Shown: positions 51,963 through 59,201 of the stretch, in pieces
Numbering within the stretch: position 1 is the first letter of the stretch
How the letters are laid out: each line of letters starts with the position of its first letter
Source of the DNA: a virus
Length of the DNA: 64,000 nt
Virus record (IMG/VR): IMGVR_UViG_3300042516_005163
Coordinates: 1 to 64,000 of that record
Strand: one strand, 5' to 3'
The notes under the pieces: model-generated
Seen by the model: only the letters and a program-made list of their open reading frames with translations
The model's database searches: none
What the model was told of the DNA's origin: nothing
Translations under genes and position numbers: made by a program

Positions 51963-52127
51963 ATGAAGAGTTTTTTCGTTTGGTGGTTTGTATTGATTGC
52001 AACAGTATTCATTTCAATAATTACCCGCACAATTTATATAATTGCTAATGGTTTGTTAGATATGCATTTATTTTTTGAATGGTGCATGGCTAAAATAGCA
52101 GATTTAGCTGATAACCATATTGATTAA
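51963..52127 (+). CDS. small membrane protein (54 aa)
   Basis: Directly after the terminator T-run an ATG opens a 54-residue frame. Residues 3-28 are a strongly hydrophobic segment (FFVWWFVLIATVFISIITR), then a short amphipathic tail. It overlaps the long form of the next gene but precedes its likely ATG. A membrane role, perhaps in lysis control or superinfection exclusion, is possible. Real coding is plausible but unproven. Confidence 0.45.
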   Translation: MKSFFVWWFVLIATVFISIITRTIYIIANGLLDMHLFFEWCMAKIADLADNHID

Positions 52128-52152
52128 TGCTCACCTTCTAGTAAGTATCTTC

Positions 52153-53028
52153 ATGATACTTTTACTAGGAGCAACAGGTTATGTTGGTACTGCATTTAAA
52201 GAATATTTTGATACCAACAAAATAAACTATTGTACGTATCAGATTAGATTTAATTTTGATGAACATAAATTAATTGAGTTCATTGCTGCAAATAAAGTTA
52301 CTGCAATATTTAACTGTGCGGGTTATACTGGTAAGCCTAATGTAGATACTTGTGAATCAAATAAAGTTGAAACACTTCAAGGTAATGCGTTTTTACCAAA
52401 ACAATTAGATAAAATTTGCCGCAAGCTCTCAATTAAGTTAGTGCAAATTTCTTCTGGTTGCATTTATAATGACACACAATGTGAACAAGGTTTACCACCT
52501 GTTACAGAATCCAGAAATTTTGATACACCTAATTTTACATTTCTCGATAAAAAAGCTTCTTGGTATAGTGGTACCAAAGCTTTAGGTGAAACATTAATCA
52601 ATGACGGGTATAATTTAATTTGTAGACTGCGCATACCATTTAATGGTGATATCAATCCACGCAATTATATCACAAAGATAGTCAACTACAGCAATTTGTT
52701 AAATAGCACCAATTCATTTTCTCAATTAGAAGAATTTGTTGCTGCTGTATACAAATTATATACACTCAATCTCGGTGGCATCTTTAATGTAACCCAACCT
52801 GGTTATATGACCACAAAAGAGGTTGTTGAACTTTTACAGAAACATGAAGTTATTACATGTGATAAACAATACTTCAAAAGTATTGAAGAGTTTGAATCAA
52901 CATGCGCAGCCCCTCGTTCTAATTGCGTATTAGATAGTTCGTATACTGCATTGTATACTAAACTAACACCCATTAAACAAGCAATGGAAGAAGCAATTAT
53001 TAAGTATAAACAACAACTACCAAAATGA
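52153..53028 (+). CDS. NRS/ER-type nucleotide-sugar 3,5-epimerase/4-reductase
   Basis: The ATG at 52153 starts exactly at the nucleotide-binding strand (MILLLGATGYVG), so it is preferred over an upstream TTG. The 291-residue protein has GATGYVG (6-12), the signature CAGYTGKPNVDTCE (55-68), ISSGCIYN, DTPNFT, YSGTK (Tyr138, Lys142), PRNYITKIVNY and APRSN (253-257). These blocks match plant and mimivirus NRS/ER, which combine RmlC- and RmlD-type steps and make NDP-L-rhamnose from the 4-keto-6-deoxy sugar. With rmlA and rmlB upstream, a full pathway is present without a separate RmlC. Confidence 0.8.
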   Translation: MILLLGATGYVGTAFKEYFDTNKINYCTYQIRFNFDEHKLIEFIAANKVTAIFNCAGYTGKPNVDTCESNKVETLQGNAFLPKQLDKICRKLSIKLVQISSGCIYNDTQCEQGLPPVTESRNFDTPNFTFLDKKASWYSGTKALGETLINDGYNLICRLRIPFNGDINPRNYITKIVNYSNLLNSTNSFSQLEEFVAAVYKLYTLNLGGIFNVTQPGYMTTKEVVELLQKHEVITCDKQYFKSIEEFESTCAAPRSNCVLDSSYTALYTKLTPIKQAMEEAIIKYKQQLPK

Positions 53029-53177
53029 GTAACAATCAAGCAGGTAAAGGTGATAAATTACGCAAAGGTGCTGATTTGAAAAAATATTGGGATAATTACG
53101 ATCGCATCTTCAACAAAGATAAGCAGAAGAATGAAAACCATACTGAAACAACTAGCAAAGATAATACAAACAAGTGA
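53025..53177 (+). CDS. small conserved phage protein of the GKGDKLRKG type (50 aa)
   Basis: This 50-residue basic protein, with GKGDKLRKGADLKKYWDNYD followed by RIF, belongs to a small protein type seen in many large phages (GKGDK.R.....Y..N+D.IF). It overlaps the upstream gene by four bases. The function is unknown. Confidence 0.7.
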   Translation: MSNNQAGKGDKLRKGADLKKYWDNYDRIFNKDKQKNENHTETTSKDNTNK

Positions 53178-53259
53178 CACTGAAAGTTTACTAATGTTAG
53201 TATTAATTGTAGTAACTTGGTCATATCTAGGTTATATGATTTTATCATTGTTACAATAA
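53131..53259 (+). CDS. small membrane protein (42 aa)
   Basis: A 42-residue frame overlaps the previous gene by 47 bases. It has one hydrophobic segment (LLMLVLIVVTWSYLGYMIL). It lies directly before the holin-like gene, so it could be a second holin or antiholin component. Support is moderate. Confidence 0.5.
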   Translation: MKTILKQLAKIIQTSDTESLLMLVLIVVTWSYLGYMILSLLQ

Positions 53260-53267
53260 ATACTTTT

Positions 53268-53492
53268 ATGAAAGACACTATTACATCTATTATTTCAACA
53301 AACAAAGGTTGGATCGTCCGCCAAGTTCTTAAATATGCCGCCATGGGTGGTGCTGCATTATCTACTTGGCTTGTTTCTAAAGGTGCAGATGCATCCAGCA
53401 CTGAACTAATTATTTCAGGATTAGTTACGGTGGTATCTGGTAGCTTAGAACTTGTTTTTTCTAAGCTTGCATCTAAAGTTGCTGCTAAATGA
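53268..53492 (+). CDS. holin-like membrane protein
   Basis: The ATG at 53268 gives 74 residues. Two hydrophobic segments, VLKYAAMGGAALSTWLV and ELIISGLVTVVSGSLELVF, are separated by a short polar loop, with a basic end (KLASKVAAK). This is typical of two-span holins. It is followed without gap by the spanin pair and the endolysin, so it is very likely the pore-former that times lysis. Confidence 0.75.
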   Translation: MKDTITSIISTNKGWIVRQVLKYAAMGGAALSTWLVSKGADASSTELIISGLVTVVSGSLELVFSKLASKVAAK

Positions 53493-53764
53493 TAACAGTT
53501 TGGTTAGAAATAATTAAAAACCTACTTTTGGCTTTGACGGCTTATCTAAACCTCAAAGCCAAAACTTTTTGTATTGACTTGCATGAAAAATCCCATAAAA
53601 AACAAGATGAACTCGTTAATCAAATTCAAGGGCTTACTGCTAAGCCTAGCCCTGCCAATTCTGCTGCTGTTGCCCGCTTGCAGTTGCAATTGCAACAAGA
53701 ACGCGAAAGGCTTGCAGATTTATCAGCCTACTGTCCTAAGAGTCCTCCCAAATCAAACCCTTAA
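53489..53764 (+). CDS. Rz: inner-membrane spanin (Rz-like)
   Basis: This 91-residue protein has a single N-terminal membrane segment (about residues 4-22, WLEIIKNLLLALTAYL), then a charged, periplasmic coiled-coil-type region (LHEKSHKKQDELVNQIQ, ARLQLQLQQERERLADL) and a Pro-rich end. The o-spanin gene lies nested in the +1 frame. Spanins join the inner and outer membranes for the last step of lysis. The start overlaps the holin stop (ATGA). Confidence 0.8.
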   Translation: MITVWLEIIKNLLLALTAYLNLKAKTFCIDLHEKSHKKQDELVNQIQGLTAKPSPANSAAVARLQLQLQQERERLADLSAYCPKSPPKSNP

Positions 53765-53894
53765 AACTTGCGATGGTACGTATACCACGCAAGGTGATAA
53801 GTGTGGTTTTGAAAGACTATATTCTGAACAAGAATACATGCGTGTGGTAAATCTTTTAAATTACGGTGTGAAAGGTACTACACCTGCTAAATAA
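53583..53894 (+). CDS. Rz1: outer-membrane spanin lipoprotein (Rz1-like), nested
   Basis: The first ATG consistent with a signal peptide is at 53583 (103 residues); 53607 is an alternative. A lipoprotein signal ends in the lipobox LLPAC, with hydrophobic LLLSLALPILLLL before it. The mature part is short and contains several cysteines. About 180 bases overlap the i-spanin gene in another frame, the classical Rz/Rz1 arrangement, here with the o-spanin extending beyond the i-spanin. It implies a host with an outer membrane. Confidence 0.8.
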   Translation: MKNPIKNKMNSLIKFKGLLLSLALPILLLLPACSCNCNKNAKGLQIYQPTVLRVLPNQTLKTCDGTYTTQGDKCGFERLYSEQEYMRVVNLLNYGVKGTTPAK

Positions 53895-53900
53895 TAATAT

Positions 53901-54476
53901 ATGTCTAGTGAAGAAATTAAAAAAATGCAAGTTAAAATTGGCACCACACCAGATGGTTTTTGGGGTCCAAAAAGCCAAAAAGCTTGCCGTGATTATTTGA
54001 AGAGTTTAATGCCAAAACCGAATCCATGGCCAAGGTCAGATCAAAATTCTTTGCGCAGATTTTACGGGCAACCCGGAGATGAATCAAATCTTGTTGTTGT
54101 GGATTTTCCATTTCAAACCTTTTATCAAGGCAAAGTGGTTAGAAAATTTCGATGCCATAAAAAAGTCGCTAATTCTTTGTTGCGTGTTTTAACAAATATC
54201 AATTCAAAATACAGCAAAAGCCGACAAATAATGGAAGAAGCTGAAGATTTTGGTGGTGTCTATAATTTCAGAAACAAACGAGGCGGCACATCTTTGAGTT
54301 TACATGCTTGGGGTGCAGCAATTGATCTTGATGCTGATGACAATACTTTCCGAGATTCTTGGCCCATGAAAGCTGACATGCCGCTGGAAGTTATGGAAGA
54401 ATTTGCAAAAGAGGGGTGGTTGAGTGCTGGTGCTTTTTGGGGTTATGATGCAATGCACTTCCAAGCTACCCAATGA
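53901..54476 (+). CDS. endolysin: M15 peptidase with N-terminal wall-binding-like region
   Basis: This is a 191-residue protein. Residues 5-33 (IKKMQVKIGTTPDGFWGPKS) resemble half of a peptidoglycan-binding-1 domain. Residues ~85-190 are an M15-type D,D- or L,D-peptidase: SLHAWGAAID (His135, Asp142) and DAMHFQ (Asp183, His186) give the zinc site and the catalytic acid. It should cut peptide stems of peptidoglycan. All ligands are intact, in contrast to the tail-hub M15 domain at 23028. It is the last gene of the lysis cassette. Confidence 0.9.
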   Translation: MSSEEIKKMQVKIGTTPDGFWGPKSQKACRDYLKSLMPKPNPWPRSDQNSLRRFYGQPGDESNLVVVDFPFQTFYQGKVVRKFRCHKKVANSLLRVLTNINSKYSKSRQIMEEAEDFGGVYNFRNKRGGTSLSLHAWGAAIDLDADDNTFRDSWPMKADMPLEVMEEFAKEGWLSAGAFWGYDAMHFQATQ

Positions 54477-54492
54477 TTGTTTAAATTAACAG

Positions 54493-54521
54493 TTGATATT
54501 CTATAGGAAATACACTATAAT
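54493..54521 (+). promoter_or_regulatory. sigma70-like promoter with GGAAA element, copy b
   Basis: TTGATA (54493-54498) and TATAAT (54516-54521) are 17 bases apart. GGAAAT begins at 54506, ten bases before the -10. The ATG at 54528 is seven bases past the -10, which places the predicted +1 on the start codon. Confidence 0.7.
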
Positions 54522-54527
54522 TAGTGT

Positions 54528-55424
54528 ATGAAAAAACAGAAAATTATCTTGACCCGTGGTCTGCCTGCGAGCGGCAAAACTTCATGGAGCAAGGAGCAGG
54601 TTGCCAAAAGCAATGGCAAGGTGAAGCGCGTCAACAAGGATGATCTTAGAGAAATGGTAGACAATGGCATTTGGTCCAAGACCAATGAGCAGATGATTCT
54701 CAATGCTCGTGACGCTCTTGTTACTCTCTTTATTAGCAACAAAGATGTGGAAGCTGTGATTGTTGATGATACCAACTTTGAAGAGAAACATTTTAATACC
54801 ATGGTTGGGTTTGCTGATGCATTCAACCGTCTCCACAACAACAACAGAGACATTACCGTTGAATACAAGGACTTCTTGGATGTGTCTCTTGATGAGTGTC
54901 TGCATCGTGATTCTTTGCGTACCAAACCTGTTGGTGAAAAGGTCATCAAGGGAATGCATCAGCGTTATATTTTACCAACTATTCAAGATGTGTTTACAAA
55001 TGTCAAAAATGGTAATACAATTATCTGTGATATTGACGGATGTGCAGCACATCGTTGTGATCGTAACTGGTTTGAATATGACAAGGTCATCAATGATGAG
55101 CCAGATTTTGCAGTTCGCAACATTGTAAATGCTTTTTATGATAAAGGGTATAATATTCTCTTTGTATCAGGCCGTGAAGGCACAGCGATTTGTAGAGAGC
55201 TCACTCAACGCTGGCTTAACGAGAATGGATTTAAACACCATGCTCTTTATATGCGCAAAGAGGGGGATTATAGAAGAGATTCTATTGTCAAGAAGGAAAT
55301 CTATGACGAGCAGATCAAAGATAAATATGTTGTTGAATTTGTTCTAGACGATCGCAGCAGCGTCGTCGCAACTTGGCGTGAAATTGGGCTTAAATGTCTT
55401 CAAGTCCAACCGGGTGATTTTTGA
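54528..55424 (+). CDS. pseT: polynucleotide 5'-kinase/3'-phosphatase (T4 Pnk-like)
   Basis: The length is 298 residues against 301 in T4. The N-terminal kinase has Walker A RGLPASGKTSW (10-20), NKDDLR (37-41) and the lid region HRDSLRTKPVGE. The C-terminal HAD-type phosphatase has ICDIDGCAAH (Asp168, Asp170), VSGREG and VLDDRSSV (Asp274, Asp275). It repairs RNA or DNA ends, in T4 together with RNA ligase to undo host anticodon nuclease damage; no ligase is seen in the window. It has its own promoter and terminator. Its 3' end overlaps the opposing HNH gene by 35 bases. Confidence 0.92.
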   Translation: MKKQKIILTRGLPASGKTSWSKEQVAKSNGKVKRVNKDDLREMVDNGIWSKTNEQMILNARDALVTLFISNKDVEAVIVDDTNFEEKHFNTMVGFADAFNRLHNNNRDITVEYKDFLDVSLDECLHRDSLRTKPVGEKVIKGMHQRYILPTIQDVFTNVKNGNTIICDIDGCAAHRCDRNWFEYDKVINDEPDFAVRNIVNAFYDKGYNILFVSGREGTAICRELTQRWLNENGFKHHALYMRKEGDYRRDSIVKKEIYDEQIKDKYVVEFVLDDRSSVVATWREIGLKCLQVQPGDF

Positions 55425-56352
55425 GTCTACCAGGTATTAGATTACAGGCTGCTGCTTCTTCTGGTAGCAGCCTGTAATTTTTAATACCATCGTTAAAAAA
55501 ACGAGTATTAGGCCTTGCAAAACCACCTCTATTCTTCTGTATATAATGCCTGCCGCATCTCCACCCATTTTTAATAAGTTCTTCTGCTTCTGGATGTGAC
55601 ACTTTTTTTGTTTGAACTCCATCTGTAACACAGACGCCTCTTGATTTGTTGTGCGTGCTCTTCATATTATCTAGTGCTATTTTAGAAAATACTCTGCCTT
55701 TTTTAGCACCCTGTTGAAGATATAATTCTACTTCACTTTTAACAACTTGAAAAGCTTTATCTGCACCCGGAAAATGCATCCAAACAAACCCTGCGCGTTC
55801 TTTGTTTGCATTTACTCTAGACTGTCTTGCGCTATCTGTTGATGCGGCACCTTTTACCCAGCCACACCTCATATAATTATCAAGCTCTTCTTTTGGTATT
55901 TCTTTAGTAATACCATCCTTTTTAACTCTCACTTTATTACTACGAATAGTTTTCATTAATGTAGATACATTTTTTCTAAAATGTTCAAATAAATGTGAAT
56001 TAATATATCGTTTGCTGTTCATTGAAGGTGCATTATTCGACATTTTTCCAAACGCACTCAACATACTAAAATATTTGTCTGTTCCCTTATAAATTTTGCA
56101 CAGCAGAAAGTGACAAATGAAGTGCTCACGGGCCGTTAAAAATACAATATTGCTTTTTGTTTTTTCAAATTTCTTATCTACACTTCTTGGGATGATGTGG
56201 TGAGCTTCTACATACCCAAAATCTTTATTAAGTTGTTTCCTGTTATAGCCTCTTTGTGCTCCTTTACTACATATGCTCAAGTACCATTTTTGATACTTGG
56301 ATTGTTTTGTAGTATATTGAAAATGTAAAATAAAAGTTGAAATATCATTCAT
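55390..56352 (-). CDS. HNH homing endonuclease
   Basis: This is a 320-residue protein. The HNH core lies near residues 47-82: YVEAHHIIPRS (His51-His52), SNIVFLTAREHFICHFLL (Asn68, His77, His81), as in phage free-standing HNH endonucleases. The C-terminal 200 residues hold several short DNA-binding-like repeats (KKDGITKEIPKEELDNYMRCGW; VSHPEAEELIKNGWRCG), which look like NUMOD-type recognition units. It is opposite in orientation to its neighbours and overlaps the pnk 3' end and its terminator. An AATAAATA box lies upstream, so late expression is expected. Confidence 0.85.
   Translation of the reverse strand: MNDISTFILHFQYTTKQSKYQKWYLSICSKGAQRGYNRKQLNKDFGYVEAHHIIPRSVDKKFEKTKSNIVFLTAREHFICHFLLCKIYKGTDKYFSMLSAFGKMSNNAPSMNSKRYINSHLFEHFRKNVSTLMKTIRSNKVRVKKDGITKEIPKEELDNYMRCGWVKGAASTDSARQSRVNANKERAGFVWMHFPGADKAFQVVKSEVELYLQQGAKKGRVFSKIALDNMKSTHNKSRGVCVTDGVQTKKVSHPEAEELIKNGWRCGRHYIQKNRGGFARPNTRFFNDGIKNYRLLPEEAAACNLIPGRLKNHPVGLEDI
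55441..55482 (+). terminator. rho-independent terminator of pnk, inside the opposing HNH gene
   Basis: Perfect 13-bp arms (ATTACAGGCTGCT and AGCAGCCTGTAAT), a 12-base loop and five T residues follow 17 bases after the pnk stop. The minus-strand reading lacks a T-run. Confidence 0.88.
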
Positions 56353-56361
56353 AATATATTA

Positions 56362-56369
56362 TATTTATT
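56362..56369 (-). promoter_or_regulatory. late-promoter-like box AATAAATA
   Basis: The minus-strand box lies ten bases from the ATG at 56352 of the HNH endonuclease. Confidence 0.5.
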
Positions 56370-56396
56370 CTTGACCGCACATTATCACATAGATTT

Positions 56397-56825
56397 ATGG
56401 AAAAGGAAATTAACTTACTAGCAACAACAGATGCTTCTGTTTGGGCATCTGAATTTAAGAAAATTCTCGACAAACAAGGGGTTCATCTAATTAAAGATGA
56501 AGATTGGCTACACACATGGTTTGCTAATGCCATCATGTGCGGATATGATCATGGTTGTAGCGATCGAGATAATCAATACATTTACATCTTAAAATCTCAT
56601 ACAGGTGAAATTGTAAAGATTTATGATTTTGAACCAACAAGTTATGAGATGGATAGAGATTATTATACATACTTGAATCAACCATCTACAGGCTATAGTG
56701 TAGGAATTGCAGGTTGGAATTGTATTTTGTATAGATGGCGCAAAATTGATACCTACTTAAAAGATCAGCCAATTCAAGTTTGGAATGGTAAAGCTGAAAC
56801 AGCATATAACTGGAAAGAAATTTAA
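56397..56825 (+). CDS. conserved phage hypothetical protein
   Basis: This 142-residue protein begins with a segment, TTDASVWASEFKKIL, and WLHTWFANAIMCGYDHG, known from many phage proteins of unknown function (DA..WA.EF ... GWFANAI). The rest is beta-rich with many Tyr and Trp. It is the first gene of the long early-type polycistron. No enzyme motif is seen. Confidence 0.7.
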   Translation: MEKEINLLATTDASVWASEFKKILDKQGVHLIKDEDWLHTWFANAIMCGYDHGCSDRDNQYIYILKSHTGEIVKIYDFEPTSYEMDRDYYTYLNQPSTGYSVGIAGWNCILYRWRKIDTYLKDQPIQVWNGKAETAYNWKEI

Positions 56826-56828
56826 TTT

Positions 56829-57293
56829 ATGAGCTTACTACAATATGCAAAAGATGAATTGGATCGAATTGGCATGACTGCTGATGGTGATGAGTATAAT
56901 GCAATGATGCGCAATCACATCTTGCACATGGTAGAGGAATTTAGCAAAGAAGGTCATTCTGGTTTCTCTGCTAATTATGCCATCAGTTGTTTGCAGAAGT
57001 TACTGCGCTTTGAGCCACTATCACCTCTTACAGGGGAAGATAGTGAGTGGGAGAGTGTGCGACATCTTGGTGATGATCCACATTATCAAAATAAACGTTG
57101 CAGCAGAGTCTTTAAAGACAAAGATGGTAATTGCTATGACATTGAAGGTTATGTTTATTACAACTGGGCAACAGATGAAGATGGTAACAAGTACAAAAGC
57201 TGTTTCACTGGAGGTAATAAGCCCTGCAAAGCTGTTACATTCCCATATACACCCACAACTGAATACATAGAAGATACCCAAGCAAATGTTTGA
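56829..57293 (+). CDS. conserved phage hypothetical protein (HSGFSA type)
   Basis: This 154-residue protein has LLQYAKDELDRIG, MVEEFSKEGHSGFSANYA, FEPLSPLTGEDSEW and HYQNKRCSRVFKDKDG. This order is a well-known but uncharacterised phage family, often found in T4-like and other large phages. The Asp/Glu and Arg/Lys distribution suggests a nucleic-acid or nucleotide context, but no function is proven. It overlaps the next gene by eight bases. Confidence 0.75.
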   Translation: MSLLQYAKDELDRIGMTADGDEYNAMMRNHILHMVEEFSKEGHSGFSANYAISCLQKLLRFEPLSPLTGEDSEWESVRHLGDDPHYQNKRCSRVFKDKDGNCYDIEGYVYYNWATDEDGNKYKSCFTGGNKPCKAVTFPYTPTTEYIEDTQANV

Positions 57294-57708
57294 CAAAACA
57301 TACAACACTTACGATAATAGCATTGATTTTCCTGATGAAATTAATGTAAATCATAATTATGCTCCAACTACCAAGCAGATTAAACTGCTGAGAGAAATGG
57401 AGAAAGAAGTTAAGGATAGTGTTTTGGATTTGGTTAAAATTCAAGATAATAAATTAAACTTTAATTTCTTCATTCGATGCAACAATGACTGTTTTAATCA
57501 ATATGAGTATGTAATCGTATACACTCTCAATGGTGAAGAACGCAAAGTCTCCCATACATTTGAAACTGTAAGTCAGAGTCCTAAAGAAGCACTCAAAGCA
57601 GTATTTGATAAAATGTCAAATGATGTAGTAAACTGCTGCATTAGTAAAAATGCAGAGAAAATAATGAACTCGTTGAGCAAAGTGTTCTCAACCAAACAAT
57701 TCAAATGA
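57286..57708 (+). CDS. hypothetical protein
   Basis: This 140-residue protein has a helical middle (KQIKLLREMEKEVKDSVLDLVKI) and a beta-rich central part (YEYVIVYTLNGEERKVSHTF). No domain is recognised. It overlaps both neighbours by a few bases. Confidence 0.6.
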   Translation: MFDKTYNTYDNSIDFPDEINVNHNYAPTTKQIKLLREMEKEVKDSVLDLVKIQDNKLNFNFFIRCNNDCFNQYEYVIVYTLNGEERKVSHTFETVSQSPKEALKAVFDKMSNDVVNCCISKNAEKIMNSLSKVFSTKQFK

Positions 57709-58496
57709 GACATTTTCACTGCATAAGATCAGAGGGTGAGCATAAAGGGTGGCGCTGTTGGTTGTATCCTTTTGCTAACGTTCTTGGATCACATCACGAC
57801 AAGTTCAACATTGGCATTGAGTTTTACCCCTGGACTGACAACGGGTTGCCAGGCATTAGTTTTGGATTGAGAGCTGATCCAGAAAGCACTATTCATGGTT
57901 CAATTAAAATTCCATTTTTGCTTGCTCTGTATGTGCACATTGATGCAGGCATGCTGGGTTACAAGCCATGGTGGCGCAAGCTATTGAGGTTGAGCGAAGA
58001 TAGAAAGTATGATGGACGCAATTGGGGTATTCGCTGGTCACCAAGTTACGGCTGCATTGATGGAGGCTCCATTGATATTAATCTTGGATCTTACGACAAT
58101 TGTTGGTCATCAAAAGATCCTAAATGGTTGAGCATGCATTTTTATCCACAGCGCATTTTGTGTGGCAAAACTACTTACACTGAACATGATAATGGAACTA
58201 CTGAGCACAAAGTCTTAATCAAAGGCAATAGAGATTATCCTGACAAAGAGTATACTTTGAGTTGCAAAGAATACATCTCAACATGGACTTGGAAGCGTTT
58301 CAAAAAACCACTTGTTATAACTCGTTATGATGTTAATAGTAATGAGGGTATTCCACATCCTGGCAAAGGTACTGCATGTTACAACTGTGATGAAGGTAGC
58401 TTTTCAGGACAAACATGTCCGGCAGAAAGTAGACAAAATGCAGTTGATAAGTTTGTAGAGCAAGCATATTGGTATAGGAAGAATTACCCTCTATAA
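57705..58496 (+). CDS. conserved phage hypothetical protein, Trp/Tyr-rich
   Basis: This 263-residue protein contains unusually many Trp, His and Cys. Segments such as WTDNGLPGISFGLRADPES, FLLALYVHIDAG and YYP-type blocks (LSMHFYPQRILCGK) suggest a beta-rich globular fold. The C-terminus has a GKGTACYNCDEGSF cysteine pair. It resembles an uncharacterised protein of several large phages. Early-type position and compositional bias towards higher GC are noted; the function is unknown. Confidence 0.65.
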   Translation: MRHFHCIRSEGEHKGWRCWLYPFANVLGSHHDKFNIGIEFYPWTDNGLPGISFGLRADPESTIHGSIKIPFLLALYVHIDAGMLGYKPWWRKLLRLSEDRKYDGRNWGIRWSPSYGCIDGGSIDINLGSYDNCWSSKDPKWLSMHFYPQRILCGKTTYTEHDNGTTEHKVLIKGNRDYPDKEYTLSCKEYISTWTWKRFKKPLVITRYDVNSNEGIPHPGKGTACYNCDEGSFSGQTCPAESRQNAVDKFVEQAYWYRKNYPL

Positions 58497-58501
58497 TCTA
58501 A

Positions 58502-58517
58502 GGAAAATAGATACAAT
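58502..58517 (+). promoter_or_regulatory. GGAAA-TACAAT promoter, copy c
   Basis: GGAAAAT begins at 58502 and TACAAT at 58512, the same ten-base spacing as the other copies. The ATG at 58524 is seven bases past the -10-like box. Confidence 0.5.
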
Positions 58518-58523
58518 TAATAT

Positions 58524-58727
58524 ATGGCACTAACAGATTGTCCCAAATGCTGGATGGTAGAAGAGCACTGCAATTGCAATTTACACGCCAAATTTTACAG
58601 CAAAGAAGAAGTTGATAAATTAACATCTGAAGCTTATAATCAAGGCTATGAAGATGGTAAAGTATTCTTCTACGGTATGACAAGTAAGGATGAAGAAAGA
58701 GTTAAACAAATAGCAAAAACATTATGA
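58524..58727 (+). CDS. small protein with N-terminal Cys cluster
   Basis: This 67-residue protein has TDCPKCWMVEEHCNCNLH near the start, so four cysteines and two histidines could bind zinc. A helical part follows (EEVDKLTSEAYNQGYEDGK). The function is unknown. ATGA overlap with the next gene. Confidence 0.6.
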   Translation: MALTDCPKCWMVEEHCNCNLHAKFYSKEEVDKLTSEAYNQGYEDGKVFFYGMTSKDEERVKQIAKTL

Positions 58728-58873
58728 ACGAAGAAACAGTAACAATCAGTAAAAAAGAATACGAAAGCCTCAAAGAAGACGCTCGCTGGCTTCAATGCTT
58801 GGAAAATGCAGGCGTTGATAATTGGGAGGGCTATGATTATGCACGTGAACTTTGGAGAGAAGAAAATGACTAA
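58724..58873 (+). CDS. small conserved phage protein (49 aa)
   Basis: This 49-residue acidic protein (VTISKKEYESLKEDARWLQC, then LENAGVDNW) is a common type in large phages. It overlaps the stop of the gene before and the start of the gene after by a few bases, which supports real translation. Confidence 0.7.
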   Translation: MNEETVTISKKEYESLKEDARWLQCLENAGVDNWEGYDYARELWREEND

Positions 58874-59195
58874 ACATTCAATTTATTGTAACGGCGAACA
58901 TCACAGCATTGACGAAGCACTAAAAATGCTTACTGATGAGTGGATTGATGATGGCAATTACTGTGCTCAAACTGTCATTGATTTGAGAGACGCTCTCAAA
59001 TACTATATCAAGAAAACAGATAAACTCGAAAATGATCTAGATAAATTTCGTGAAGCTGTAAAATCCTCTCATGATGTTTTGTTAACAGTTGTGAATGAAT
59101 GTAATCTTTTCTACAAAGAAAGCGCAGACATTGACAGCTATACAGTGAGTGATTGTCATTCAGTTCTTGATAAGATCAAGCAGCTACGTTATTAA
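58866..59195 (+). CDS. small hypothetical protein
   Basis: The ATG at 58866 is chosen since it overlaps the previous stop by eight bases; the 109-residue product is helical (MTKHSIYCNGEHHSIDEALK; YYIKKTDKLENDLDKFREAV). The family is not recognised. Confidence 0.65.
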   Translation: MTKHSIYCNGEHHSIDEALKMLTDEWIDDGNYCAQTVIDLRDALKYYIKKTDKLENDLDKFREAVKSSHDVLLTVVNECNLFYKESADIDSYTVSDCHSVLDKIKQLRY

Positions 59196-59201
59196 TAACA
59201 T

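Noticed and set aside
54521-54959. Large minus-strand open frames opposite pnk
   Set aside because: The sense strand encodes an unambiguous Pnk with all catalytic motifs; the antisense frames carry no domain.
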